Both the position numbers and the translations under genes were made by a program. From the NCBI GenBank assembly GCA_964589145.1, contig CAZPSL010000179.1, positions 1 through 41,771 on the forward strand: DNA of 41,771 nt, given 5' to 3'. Below, piece after piece: positions 31,177 through 39,169 of the stretch (position 1 is its first letter; every line of letters starts with the position of its first letter). The notes beneath the pieces are model-generated. The model worked only from the letters and a program-made list of their open reading frames with translations, was not told the origin of the DNA and did no database searches. This stretch comes from UBA11858 sp964589145 (GTDB lineage: Bacteria > Chloroflexota > Anaerolineae > Anaerolineales > UBA11858).

Positions 31177-31884
31177 TCAGCGGAGGTTCTGATGGCGCGT
31201 CTTTGCAGAGGTTCTCTCCTGCCTCTCGGAGATTTGGGGGCGGCTTGCGTTGTGTGCCCCTGCGGTTTGCCCGCAGCCGTTTTTTATCCCGCGGGCGAAA
31301 CGGGCAAAACCGGGGGAGATGGTGAGGTGAGAGCCGATCAGTTCCAGCCCGGCAGTGGCGAACAATTCAGCGGTTTCTGCCTCCGTCCAGTGGAAGTTTC
31401 TTTCGGCAAGGCCTGCCCAGTTGAGCAGGCTGTCGCGGGCAAAACCGGCCAGCCCGCGTTCGGCGGCGATTGACCGCGCGGCAGAAACGGTGAGTTCCTC
31501 TGTCGGATTCAGGGTGACCACCTGCCCGCCGGGCCGCAGCAGGCGTGTCATCTCGCGCAGGGCCTGCTCCGGCTGCGGGAGCAGAAAAAGCAGATTGCTG
31601 GCAGTCACCAGGTCGAAGGATGCATCCGGGAAGGGAAGATACAGCGCATTGGCAAGGGCAACCTGGGGATGCAGGGGAGCAGGGCGGAACATTTCGGGGG
31701 CAAGATCGATCCCGATGGCGCGGCAGCCGGCCCGGTCCAGCAGAGCGGGCATCAATCCGGGGCCGCAGCCCACATCCAGGGCTGTCCAGCCAGCCTGGGG
31801 TTTGATCCAGTCCCGCAGGCGGGTGAGTACCCGCCCCCAGCCGGTTTGCGTTTGCAGCGTTAAAAAGTAGTCGGCTTTGGTCAT
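31177..31884 (-). CDS. Class I SAM-dependent methyltransferase
   Basis: 235 residues from MTKADYFL; a GTG 12 bases upstream is the alternative start, and neither has a ribosome site. Motif I is LDVGCGPGLMPALL (about 39-52), the acidic residue of motif II is in AIGIDLAPEM, and motif IV is SFDLVTASNLLF. This is the Methyltransf_11 (UbiE/Smt-like) pattern; the acceptor is unknown. Its C-terminal 40 residues are polar and not conserved in appearance. Confidence 0.82.
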   Translation of the reverse strand: MTKADYFLTLQTQTGWGRVLTRLRDWIKPQAGWTALDVGCGPGLMPALLDRAGCRAIGIDLAPEMFRPAPLHPQVALANALYLPFPDASFDLVTASNLLFLLPQPEQALREMTRLLRPGGQVVTLNPTEELTVSAARSIAAERGLAGFARDSLLNWAGLAERNFHWTEAETAELFATAGLELIGSHLTISPGFARFARGIKNGCGQTAGAHNASRPQISERQERTSAKTRHQNLR

Positions 31885-31947
31885 TTTGTGCCGCACCGGT
31901 ACAAGGGATGATCGAGAACAGGCTGCACTCTGCGGGAGCAGTCCTCC

Positions 31948-33387
31948 CTAAACCGTGTGCAGCAGCACAAAGTTCGCCGCCTGCATCGCCCCGATGGGGA
32001 AGCCCGCCACCAGCACCACCTCCTGCCCGGCGCGCAGTGAACCGGCGGAGCGGATGGCATCTTCCACGTAAGCCAGCATCATCTCAACCGTCTCGGCGCG
32101 GGAAATCAGGAAGGGAGTCACGCCCCACAGCATCGCCATCTGCCGGCAGGTGCGCTCGTCGGGGGTGAAGGCCAGCACCGGCACCTGCGGGCGCATCTTC
32201 GAGACCAGCCGCGCCGTCCGCCCGCTGACGGTGAAGACCGCGATGGCCGCCACGTCGCGGTCTTTTGCCAGTTCGCGGGCCGCGCGGGCGACGTAGAGCG
32301 CGTTCTCGGAATCGGGTTCCGGCTCCTGGGCGGCGTCGAAATGCCCCCACTCGGTCATGTGCGCCTCCGCCTCGGCGATGATGCGCGCCATCGTCTCCAC
32401 CGCCTGCACGGGGTAGGCTCCCACCGCCGTCTCGCCGGAGAGCATCACCAGGTCGCTGCCGTCAAAAATCGCGTTCGCTACGTCGGACGCCTCCGCCCGC
32501 GTCGGGCGCGGGTGCTCGATCATCGATTCGAGCATCTGCGTGGCGGTGATCACCACCCGCCGTTTGCGGTTTGCCAGGGTGATGATGCGTTTCTGCTCGA
32601 TGGGCACCCGCTCCGGGGACATCTCAACGCCCAAATCGCCGCGGGCGACCATTACCCCGTCGGCGGCCTCCAGGATCGCCTCCAGGTTGTCGAGCGCTTC
32701 GGGGCGCTCCAGTTTGGCGATCACGGGCAGACGGAAGGCATCCCCGGCGATGGCGCAGATTTCCGCTTGCAGATCGCGCACATCCTGCGCGCGGCGGACG
32801 AAGGAGAGCGCCACCGCGTCCACCTTTTGGCGGATTCCGAATTCCAGGTCGGCGCGGTCCTTTGCGGTGAGCGCGGGGATTTGCAGATCCGCCCCGGGGA
32901 GGTTGACTCCCTTGTGGGGTTTGAGCACACCCCCGGTGACGACGCGGGTTTCCACCCCCGCGGGGGAACGGGATTCCACCTGCAATTCGAGGTTCCCGTC
33001 ATCGAGCAGGATGCGCCCGCCGGGCCGGACGGCATCCTCCAGCCCCGCGAAATCCACCGAAACCCGCTGGGGGGTGCCGGTCACGGGCTGGCTGGTCAGG
33101 GTCAGGTGATCCCCGGCGTGCAGGGTGATCGCCCCGCCCTCGATTTCTCCCGTGCGGATTTTGGGACCTTGCAAATCCTGCAAAACGGCGACCGCCTGAC
33201 CGATTTCGCGGGCGGCCTCCCGCACGGCGGCGATGGTGGCGGCGTGCTGTTCCCGCGTGCCGTGGGAGAAGTTGATGCGGGCGACGCGCATCCCGGCCTG
33301 AATGAGGCTGCGGATGGTGGCAGGGTCGCTGCTGGCGGGGCCGAGCGTGGCGATGATTTTGGCGCGGCGGGCGGCTTGGTGAGTCAT
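31948..33387 (-). CDS. pyk: Pyruvate kinase
   Basis: 479 residues. It converts phosphoenolpyruvate and ADP to pyruvate and ATP at the end of glycolysis. Diagnostic features: AKIIATLGPASSD (9-21), INFSHGTREQH (with Arg/Asn/Ser for PEP and K), the Mg site around MVARGDLGVEMSPERVP, and MLESMIEHPRPTRAEASDVANAI. The B domain and a C-terminal allosteric domain (from about 355) are present. Length is normal for the bacterial type II enzyme. No ribosome site is visible before the ATG. Confidence 0.97.
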   Translation of the reverse strand: MTHQAARRAKIIATLGPASSDPATIRSLIQAGMRVARINFSHGTREQHAATIAAVREAAREIGQAVAVLQDLQGPKIRTGEIEGGAITLHAGDHLTLTSQPVTGTPQRVSVDFAGLEDAVRPGGRILLDDGNLELQVESRSPAGVETRVVTGGVLKPHKGVNLPGADLQIPALTAKDRADLEFGIRQKVDAVALSFVRRAQDVRDLQAEICAIAGDAFRLPVIAKLERPEALDNLEAILEAADGVMVARGDLGVEMSPERVPIEQKRIITLANRKRRVVITATQMLESMIEHPRPTRAEASDVANAIFDGSDLVMLSGETAVGAYPVQAVETMARIIAEAEAHMTEWGHFDAAQEPEPDSENALYVARAARELAKDRDVAAIAVFTVSGRTARLVSKMRPQVPVLAFTPDERTCRQMAMLWGVTPFLISRAETVEMMLAYVEDAIRSAGSLRAGQEVVLVAGFPIGAMQAANFVLLHTV

Positions 33388-33421
33388 TTAGTGTTTCGGT
33401 GTTGGAAATTCCGGTAGGGCA

Positions 33422-33452
33422 AGAGTGGCAGTCCTGTCAGGACTGCCACTCT
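33422..33452. repeat. R1 palindrome with compensatory change
   Basis: AGAGTGGCAGTCCTG, T, CAGGACTGCCACTCT. Compared with consensus, GACTGG became GAGTGG and the other arm CCAGTC became CCACTC, preserving pairing. It lies 12 bases past the stop of the antitoxin-like gene and could terminate it. Confidence 0.85.
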
Positions 33453-33463
33453 ACCAATGCTTT

Positions 33464-33688
33464 TCAGGCTGTTGTGAACGCTGTCAGAATTTCATCTGGG
33501 AGCGGGTCATAGAATGTATCTGGTACAACGAACTTCCCTGCGCTCAGGGCATACGGACGTTGGGTGCGCGAATGAGGCGCATCGCGAAGAATGGTCACGA
33601 TGGCGCGTTGAGACGCAGGCAAGCGCACTTTTTCGAGCAATTGCACCGTTCCGTCCTTATGGATGATGGTCTCAAAAGTCTGTGGCAT
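33464..33688 (-). CDS. Small antitoxin-like protein, orphan
   Basis: 74 residues. The N-terminal MPQTFETIIHKDGTVQLLE and C-terminal GKFVVPDTFYDPLPDEILTAF match small antitoxins (AbrB/DUF2281-like; the DPLPDEIL tail usually wraps around a PIN- or RelE-type toxin). No toxin gene lies next to it; the flanks are repeats. AGG lies 7 bases before the ATG, and an R1 palindrome follows its stop, so it looks like a real, expressed gene. It may be a remnant of a toxin-antitoxin pair. Confidence 0.65.
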   Translation of the reverse strand: MPQTFETIIHKDGTVQLLEKVRLPASQRAIVTILRDAPHSRTQRPYALSAGKFVVPDTFYDPLPDEILTAFTTA

Positions 33689-33753
33689 TGCTACACCTCA
33701 TGAGGCAATTATGCCATGCAGGGAAAAGGTTGTCAAATTTTGGGAGTTTGCGG

Positions 33754-33960
33754 GGGTGCAGGCAAAGGTTGTAGAAATTCCTGTGCGTTTCCCTCACCCC
33801 GTCCTCGCATACGCTCGGACTCCCCTCTCCCTAAGTGAGAGGGGGTGAGGGTGGGGGATGAGTTCCCCGCACGCAAGACTGGCAGTCCTGTCAGGACTGC
33901 CAGTCTTCATTTTACGAACAGGACAACCACCGAACACCCTGTTCCGGCAGGGGGTGGGGG
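33754..33960. mobile_element. R2 element lacking its right terminus
   Basis: GGGTGCAGGCAAAGG, then TTGTAGAAATTCCTGTGCG, then TTTCCCTCACCCC, then an extra hairpin, then the R1 palindrome, then ACGAACAGGACAACCACCG. These blocks are in the same order as in the element at 36492. The expected TTTGCCTGCACCC end is missing. Confidence 0.6.
33875..33907. repeat. R1 palindrome, perfect 16-1-16 copy
   Basis: AAGACTGGCAGTCCTG, T, CAGGACTGCCAGTCTT, nested in the partial R2 element. Confidence 0.9.
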
Positions 33961-34020
33961 CACACGAATTTCCCCGCTTTCAAACCAGGAATTCGCGTGC
34001 ATTCGCGGATGAATTATCGC

Positions 34021-35316
34021 TCAAATGTAGTGCAACTCCCGCGCCTGACGGGTCAACTCGTCCCGAAAATCCGGGTGGGCGATGCTGATAAGCGACTGCG
34101 CCCGCTGGCGGATGGTTTTGCCGTACAGGTCGGCGACTCCGTACTCGGTGACGATGTGGTGAACGTGGTTGCGTGTAGTCACAACGCCCGCACCGGGCTT
34201 GAGTGTCGCCACAATGCGGCTGAAGTTTTTGGCCTTGCTCGGCAGGGCAATGATCGGCACCCCGCCTTTGGAGCGTGATGCTCCGTAGATGAAATCCAAC
34301 TGCCCGCCAACCCCGCTGTAAAGTTTCGTGCCGATGCTGTCGGCGCAGACCTGCCCGGTGAGGTCCACCTCGATGGCGGAGTTGATCGCGACCATGCGCT
34401 CGTTTTGTGCCACGTTGAAGGGGTCGTTGACGTATTCGGTGCGGTGGAACTCAATCAGCGGGTTGTTGTGCACCCACTCGTAGAGTCGCTTCGTTCCCAG
34501 AATGAACCCGGCGACGATTTTTCCGGGGTGGAGGGTTTTGCGGGCGTTGGTCAGCACCCCGGCTTCCACCAGGTCAATCACCCCGTCGGAGAACAGTTCG
34601 GTGTGAACGCCCAAATCCTTGCGGTCGTACAGGTGTTTGAGCACCGCGTCGGGGATGGCGCCGATGCCCAGTTGCATGGTGGCCTCGTCCGGGATCAGAT
34701 CAGCGATGTTTTTGGCGATCCGCTCTACTACGGGATCAGGCTCGCCGCCGCCCATTGGCAATTCCGGCAAGGGGTAATTGACCGGCACGATGTAATCCAG
34801 TTTGCTCACATGGATGAACGAATCCCCCAGAGTGCGCGGCATCTGCTCATTGACCTCGGCGATGATGGTTTTGGCGGATTCCGCCGCGGTTTTGCTCAGC
34901 CCCACTTCCACGCCGAAACTGCAAAAGCCGTGCTCGTCGGGCGGCGAAAGGTGGATGATGGCGACATCCAGGGGCAGATAGCCGTTCTTGAACAGCAGCG
35001 GAAACTCCGAGAGCAGCACGGGGGTAAAATCAGCGCGGCCCTCCTGCACGGCTTTGCGGACGTTGTGCCCGATGAAGAGGGTGTTCACCCGCAGGTGGCC
35101 CTCCATCTCCGGGCTGACGTAGTCGGCGGAGCCGACCGTCAGGGCGTGGCAGATCTCCACGTTTTGCAGTTGGGGGGCGTAATCCACCAGGGCTGCCAGC
35201 ACCACCTGCGGCACCGAGCAGTTCCCCGTCAAAAAGATGCGGTTGTGCGACTGAATGGCGCGAACCGCCTGCGCGGGGCTGACAATCTTGTTTTTATAGT
35301 GTTCCGTCCAACTCAT
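34021..35316 (-). CDS. 4-hydroxybutyrate/acetate CoA-transferase family protein
   Basis: 431 residues. It belongs to the acetyl-CoA hydrolase/transferase family (Cat1/AbfT type). ATMQLGIGAIPDAVL and the following HTELFSDGVIDL carry the catalytic-Glu region; ADSIGTKLYSGVGGQLDFI and IVTEYGVADLYGKTIRQRA are family signatures. It would move CoA from acetyl-CoA to an acid such as 4-hydroxybutyrate. GGAGG lies 6 bases before the ATG, which overlaps the stop of alanine dehydrogenase in ATGA, so the two are translationally coupled. Both suit fermentation of amino acids. Confidence 0.9.
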   Translation of the reverse strand: MSWTEHYKNKIVSPAQAVRAIQSHNRIFLTGNCSVPQVVLAALVDYAPQLQNVEICHALTVGSADYVSPEMEGHLRVNTLFIGHNVRKAVQEGRADFTPVLLSEFPLLFKNGYLPLDVAIIHLSPPDEHGFCSFGVEVGLSKTAAESAKTIIAEVNEQMPRTLGDSFIHVSKLDYIVPVNYPLPELPMGGGEPDPVVERIAKNIADLIPDEATMQLGIGAIPDAVLKHLYDRKDLGVHTELFSDGVIDLVEAGVLTNARKTLHPGKIVAGFILGTKRLYEWVHNNPLIEFHRTEYVNDPFNVAQNERMVAINSAIEVDLTGQVCADSIGTKLYSGVGGQLDFIYGASRSKGGVPIIALPSKAKNFSRIVATLKPGAGVVTTRNHVHHIVTEYGVADLYGKTIRQRAQSLISIAHPDFRDELTRQARELHYI

Positions 35317-36413
35317 GACTGCCTCCGTCCCTTGAGCGCATCTTGCAGGTAGGGGTGAACGATCTCGCCCTGGCGGGTGTAAAGCCCGCGCCGCAGGGCC
35401 GGGATGGCGTCCAGCGCCGCCTCAATGCCCATCGCCGCCATCTGGCGGATGAAGAGCCAGGATGCGTTGCCCAGCGTGTGCGTGGCAGTGCGCCCCAGCA
35501 CGCCGGTCATGTTCGGCACGCAGTAGTGGATCACCCCCTCCTCGACGTAGGTCGGGTCGCTGTGGGTGGTGGGGCGGCTGGTCTCCGCGCAGCCACCCTG
35601 GTCAATGGAGAGGTCAACAATGACGGAGCGGGGGCGCATTCCCTTGACGGTTTCGCGGTCTACCAGGATGGGCGTGCGCTCCCCCGGAACGAGAACTGCA
35701 CCCACAAGAACATCTGCAAACTGACAAACTTTGCGGATGTTGAAACCATGCGAGATCATCGTGACCACCCGCCCCCGGAAGTGGCGGTCCAGTTCCCGCA
35801 GGCGGTTGAGATCGCGGTCCAGAATGTAAACCGAGGCGCCGATTCCCAGGAAGTTGCGGGCTGCCGCGGTCCCCGCCGTTCCCCCGCCGAGGATGACCAC
35901 TTCCGCCGGGGGAACCCCGGGCACGCCCCCAAGGAGGATTCCCTTGCCCCCGTGGTTGTTCTGGGCGAGGGTGGCTGCCACCTGCGGCACCATCCGCCCC
36001 CCCAGTTGACTGAGCGGGGTGAGTACGGGCATCTGCCCGTCGTCCTCGCGGATGATCTCGTAGCCGATGGCGGTGATCTTCTTCTCCAGCAGCAGTTCTA
36101 CCCGGTCGGCCCGTCCGGCTGCCAGGTGCAGAAACCCCGCGATGGTGGAGCCGGGCCGCATGCACTCGAACTCTTTTTCGATGGGGCGTCCCACCTTCAG
36201 GAGCAAGTCCGCCCGGCCATAGACCTCCTCGCCGCTGTAAACGATCTGCCCGCCGGCTTTCTGGTAATCGTAATCCGAAAACCCGCTGCCGACGCCGGCA
36301 TCGTGCTCGATGTAGCAGGTGTGCCCTGCCTGCGCGAGCAGTTGAACCCCGGCCGGGGTCAGCCCGACGCGGTATTCGGAATCGCGCCGCTCTTTGGGGA
36401 TGCAAATGTTCAT
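35313..36413 (-). CDS. ald: Alanine dehydrogenase
   Basis: 366 residues, normal length. It interconverts L-alanine and pyruvate with NAD(H) and ammonia. Catalytic and substrate residues match the family: R15 (in SEYRVGLTP), K73 (LLLKVGRP), H96 (FLHLA) and D271 (SIDQGGCAETS). The NAD motif GGGTAGTAAAR follows VVILG. The usual MPGAVPRTST loop reads MTGVLGRTAT here, so kinetics or specificity could differ. GGAGGG lies 5 bases before the ATG. It is the first gene of a two-gene operon with the CoA-transferase (4-base overlap). Confidence 0.9.
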   Translation of the reverse strand: MNICIPKERRDSEYRVGLTPAGVQLLAQAGHTCYIEHDAGVGSGFSDYDYQKAGGQIVYSGEEVYGRADLLLKVGRPIEKEFECMRPGSTIAGFLHLAAGRADRVELLLEKKITAIGYEIIREDDGQMPVLTPLSQLGGRMVPQVAATLAQNNHGGKGILLGGVPGVPPAEVVILGGGTAGTAAARNFLGIGASVYILDRDLNRLRELDRHFRGRVVTMISHGFNIRKVCQFADVLVGAVLVPGERTPILVDRETVKGMRPRSVIVDLSIDQGGCAETSRPTTHSDPTYVEEGVIHYCVPNMTGVLGRTATHTLGNASWLFIRQMAAMGIEAALDAIPALRRGLYTRQGEIVHPYLQDALKGRRQS

Positions 36414-36491
36414 GGATGCCCTCCGCTTTGATGTTGGAATCGCTCACTGCAAAGTATAACATGCAGGGTTGCCTGCAATTGCTTGAATACT

Positions 36492-36674
36492 GGGCGCAGG
36501 CAAATGTTGTAGAAATTCCTATGCGTTTCCCTCACCCCGCGCCCAAGACTGGCAGTCCTGCCAGGACCGCCAGTCTTTATTTTGCGAACAGGACAATCGC
36601 CGACACCCCGCCCCGCCGGGGGAAGGGCAGAGACATGCGGCGGCCCGATTTCTGCACCTTCTGCCTGTGCCCCC
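36492..36674. mobile_element. MITE-like R2 element with R1 palindrome
   Basis: Left end GGGCGCAGGCAAATGTTG, core TTTCCCTCACCCC, R1 palindrome at 36545-36577, GCGAACAGGACAATCGCCG, and right end CTTCTGCCTGTGCCCC. The right terminus has diverged from TTTTGCCTGCACCC. Size is about 183 bp, as for the copy at 18532. Confidence 0.65.
36545..36577. repeat. R1 palindrome with one mismatch
   Basis: AAGACTGGCAGTCCTG, C, CAGGACCGCCAGTCTT. A single A-to-G... CCG in place of CTG leaves one mismatch or G-T pair. Confidence 0.85.
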
Positions 36675-36709
36675 GGAGAAAAGGCGGAATGCCATATCTG
36701 CCGCTGTGA

Positions 36710-36718
36710 TGCTATAAT
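36710..36718 (+). promoter_or_regulatory. Extended -10 promoter of the GAF histidine-kinase gene
   Basis: TGC-TATAAT (TATAAT at 36713-36718), an extended -10, with only a weak -35-like TGCCAT 17 bases upstream. GAGGA (36725-36729) then lies 5 bases before the ATG at 36735. Confidence 0.6.
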
Positions 36719-36734
36719 CACCGCGAGGATAAAG

Positions 36735-39062
36735 ATGAATCACAATCGTGATGACCAAAACGCTAACGATATTTGGCCTCCCGAATTGCTGGATTTGCTA
36801 AGCGAGTTGGCGGCAGCAAGTGCAACTGCGGTGGATGCAGGGGAGGTGGTTTCGCTTGCCGTTGACCGGTTGAAGCGGATTTTTGAAACGGAATTTGCTG
36901 CGCTTTGGCTGCTCTCCCCGGATGGACGGTCGCTGCATGTGTTTGATGAGATGCAGCACGGCGATATTCTGCTGTTTGAGCCTGGCGGGCGGGCGGATGC
37001 TGTTGTTCAGCCCACCCTGGACCGTTCCGGACATTTCTCCGCAGCCGCCGAATCCGCCGATTTACTCCAGTATGTGGTGGAGACTGCAATGCCGCTCCGC
37101 GTTGACGATGCCGCCGGGGCGGCGCAGCAGTTTGCGCGGATGAAGAATGTGCGTTCTGCGCTGGCGGTGCCGCTCAAATCGCGCGGCAAAACTATCGGGG
37201 TGCTGGAAATTCAGTCGCAGCGGGCCAATGCTTTTCTGCCGCGCGATGAGAAGTTTTTGCGCGTTGTGTCAAGCCAGTTGGCCGGTTTGATTGTTAATGA
37301 CTACCTGCATGATCTGACTCACCGCCGTACCCGTAACCTGGATTTGATACATCAGGTTATTCGCGAGGTCGCGGGGTTGACCGACATCTCTGAAATTGCC
37401 CAGGTTGCTGCCGAACTGACGGCGAAACGCTTCGGGTTTGAACTGGCAATGGTCATTCTCATCAGTGAGGATGGCGAACACCTGGAACTGGAAGGAGCGG
37501 GCGGCAGCGGTTCGGCGGTGATCACCCGCGGGATGCGGACGCCTTTGGATCTGGGTGTTGTCGGTGCAGTCTGCCAGGATGGCATCAGCCGTCTGGTTAA
37601 CGATACCAGCCGCGAACCCTTGTATGTTCCAATTCCCGGATGGCGGGGCGGTTCTGAAATCTGCGTTCCGCTCCGGGATGGAAAATCGGTCTTTGGCGCG
37701 CTGGTCGTGGAACGCTCCGGAACAGGTGCCTTTACCGGGAACGATTTGACAATGCTTGAATCGCTGGCGGGTATTTTGTCAAGTGTGATTATCAACGCCC
37801 GCAGTTACCAGCAACTGAGCATCCATTTACGCCATTTGCAGGCCGTGAGGGAAACGGCGCTGGATATCAGTGCCGACCTGGATTTGGATACGCTGCTCAA
37901 GCGGGTCACCAGCCGGGCGCGGGAACTGGTGGGGGCAAAGGGAGCAGAACTGGGACTGGTGAATGAGCAAAATCGGACAGTTGAAATTCAGGTTTCTGAA
38001 ACTCCCTGGGAAAATTACCTCACCGATCTGGTGATTCCCTTCAACCACGGGATTGCCGGTATCATGGCGGTACACGGGGAGACGCTGGTGGTGGATGATT
38101 ACCGTCAGTGGCCGAATGCGCTGCGCTTGAGTAACCCGCCGCCGTTTACGGCGGTAGCGGGTGTGCCGCTCAAATACAAGGGGCAGGTGATTGGTACGCT
38201 GACCATCAGCCACGACGAGCCGGGCCGCGGGTTTGATCCCAGGGATATCCGTATGCTGGAGTTGCTCGCACCGCAAATCGCGGTTTCTGTGCGCAATGCC
38301 CGCCTGTATCAGGAGTTGCAGACGTTAATGAGGGCGGAGCGGCTGGCGAAAGACCGCCTGGTTCGCTCGGCGCGGCTGGCCGCGGTGGGCGAACTGGCGG
38401 CGGGTGTGGCACATGAATTGAACAACCCTCTGACGACCGTGGCCGGTTTTGTGGAACTGGTGCTGGATGACCTGCCGCCGGAAAGCCGGCACCGTCCTGA
38501 TCTGGAACTGGTGCTCAAGGAATCCCGGCGGGCGAAGGATGTGGTCCGCCGCCTGCTGGATTTCTCCCGCCCCGGGGAGGGGTTCCGCGTTCGGGCCGAT
38601 GTCAATGTGCTGGTGGAGGATGTCATCGCGCTGCTCCGACATTTGCTGCACACCAGCGGTATTGACCTGAAAACCGATTTGCAGCCGGACCTGCCCTGGT
38701 TGCAGGTCGATCAGGATCAAATTAAACAGGTGCTGCTCAACCTGATTCACAATGCCATCCAGGCCATGCCGCGCGGCGGGCAACTGTATTTGAAAACCAG
38801 TGTGCGGCGTCAAAACGGACAACCCGGCGCAGCCATCCGGATTCAGGATACCGGCTCAGGAATTGCGCCGCAGCATATCGAGCGTTTGTTTGAGCCTTTT
38901 TTTACCACCCGCCCACCGGGGCAGGGTACGGGGTTGGGGCTTTCTGTAAGTTATGGAATCATTACGGATCATGGCGGCACAATTGACGTCAAAAGCACGC
39001 TGGGAGAGGGCAGCGTGTTTACCATCTGGCTGCCGATCCGGAGCAACAGAATTGTGATTTGA
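36735..39062 (+). CDS. Soluble multi-GAF sensor histidine kinase
   Basis: 775 residues from MNHNRDDQN; the longer upstream frame lies in R2 repeats and is rejected. Three GAF-like sensor domains follow one another (about 15-185, 205-365, 385-525), each with the pattern of LAVPLK...GVLEIQS. A HisKA domain has H560 in GVAHELNNP, and a HATPase domain has NLIHNAIQAM (N box), DTGSGI (G1), and GTGLGLSVSYG. No membrane segment, so it senses a cytoplasmic ligand or redox cue. It precedes a receiver-kinase gene by about 107 bases, with which it may form a phosphorelay. Confidence 0.9.
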   Translation: MNHNRDDQNANDIWPPELLDLLSELAAASATAVDAGEVVSLAVDRLKRIFETEFAALWLLSPDGRSLHVFDEMQHGDILLFEPGGRADAVVQPTLDRSGHFSAAAESADLLQYVVETAMPLRVDDAAGAAQQFARMKNVRSALAVPLKSRGKTIGVLEIQSQRANAFLPRDEKFLRVVSSQLAGLIVNDYLHDLTHRRTRNLDLIHQVIREVAGLTDISEIAQVAAELTAKRFGFELAMVILISEDGEHLELEGAGGSGSAVITRGMRTPLDLGVVGAVCQDGISRLVNDTSREPLYVPIPGWRGGSEICVPLRDGKSVFGALVVERSGTGAFTGNDLTMLESLAGILSSVIINARSYQQLSIHLRHLQAVRETALDISADLDLDTLLKRVTSRARELVGAKGAELGLVNEQNRTVEIQVSETPWENYLTDLVIPFNHGIAGIMAVHGETLVVDDYRQWPNALRLSNPPPFTAVAGVPLKYKGQVIGTLTISHDEPGRGFDPRDIRMLELLAPQIAVSVRNARLYQELQTLMRAERLAKDRLVRSARLAAVGELAAGVAHELNNPLTTVAGFVELVLDDLPPESRHRPDLELVLKESRRAKDVVRRLLDFSRPGEGFRVRADVNVLVEDVIALLRHLLHTSGIDLKTDLQPDLPWLQVDQDQIKQVLLNLIHNAIQAMPRGGQLYLKTSVRRQNGQPGAAIRIQDTGSGIAPQHIERLFEPFFTTRPPGQGTGLGLSVSYGIITDHGGTIDVKSTLGEGSVFTIWLPIRSNRIVI

Positions 39063-39169
39063 TTAAGAACCGATCCGGAAAATCATGCTGCCCAAAGCGA
39101 AAATTTTCGGGAGGGGAATCCCCATGGCGTTCTGTGCGGGCAGGCACCGAAGGTATTGTAAAAAACATA

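Larger units (their letters stand above)
33689..34020. other. 332-base spacer with partial R2 element
   Basis: It holds the left end and core of an R2 element (33754-33960) with the R1 palindrome at 33875-33907. A CCCCTCTCCCTAAGTGAGAGGGG hairpin (about 33823-33846) lies in its left half. No gene is seen. Confidence 0.6.
36414..36734. other. 321-base divergent spacer with full R2 element
   Basis: It separates ald from the histidine-kinase gene. The R2 element (36492-36674) fills more than half. The plus-strand promoter of the kinase gene lies at 36710-36718. No gene seen. Confidence 0.6.

Noticed and set aside
36582..36734. N-terminal extension of the GAF histidine kinase (51 codons)
   Set aside because: It lies inside an R2 repeat element and upstream of the promoter and ribosome site.
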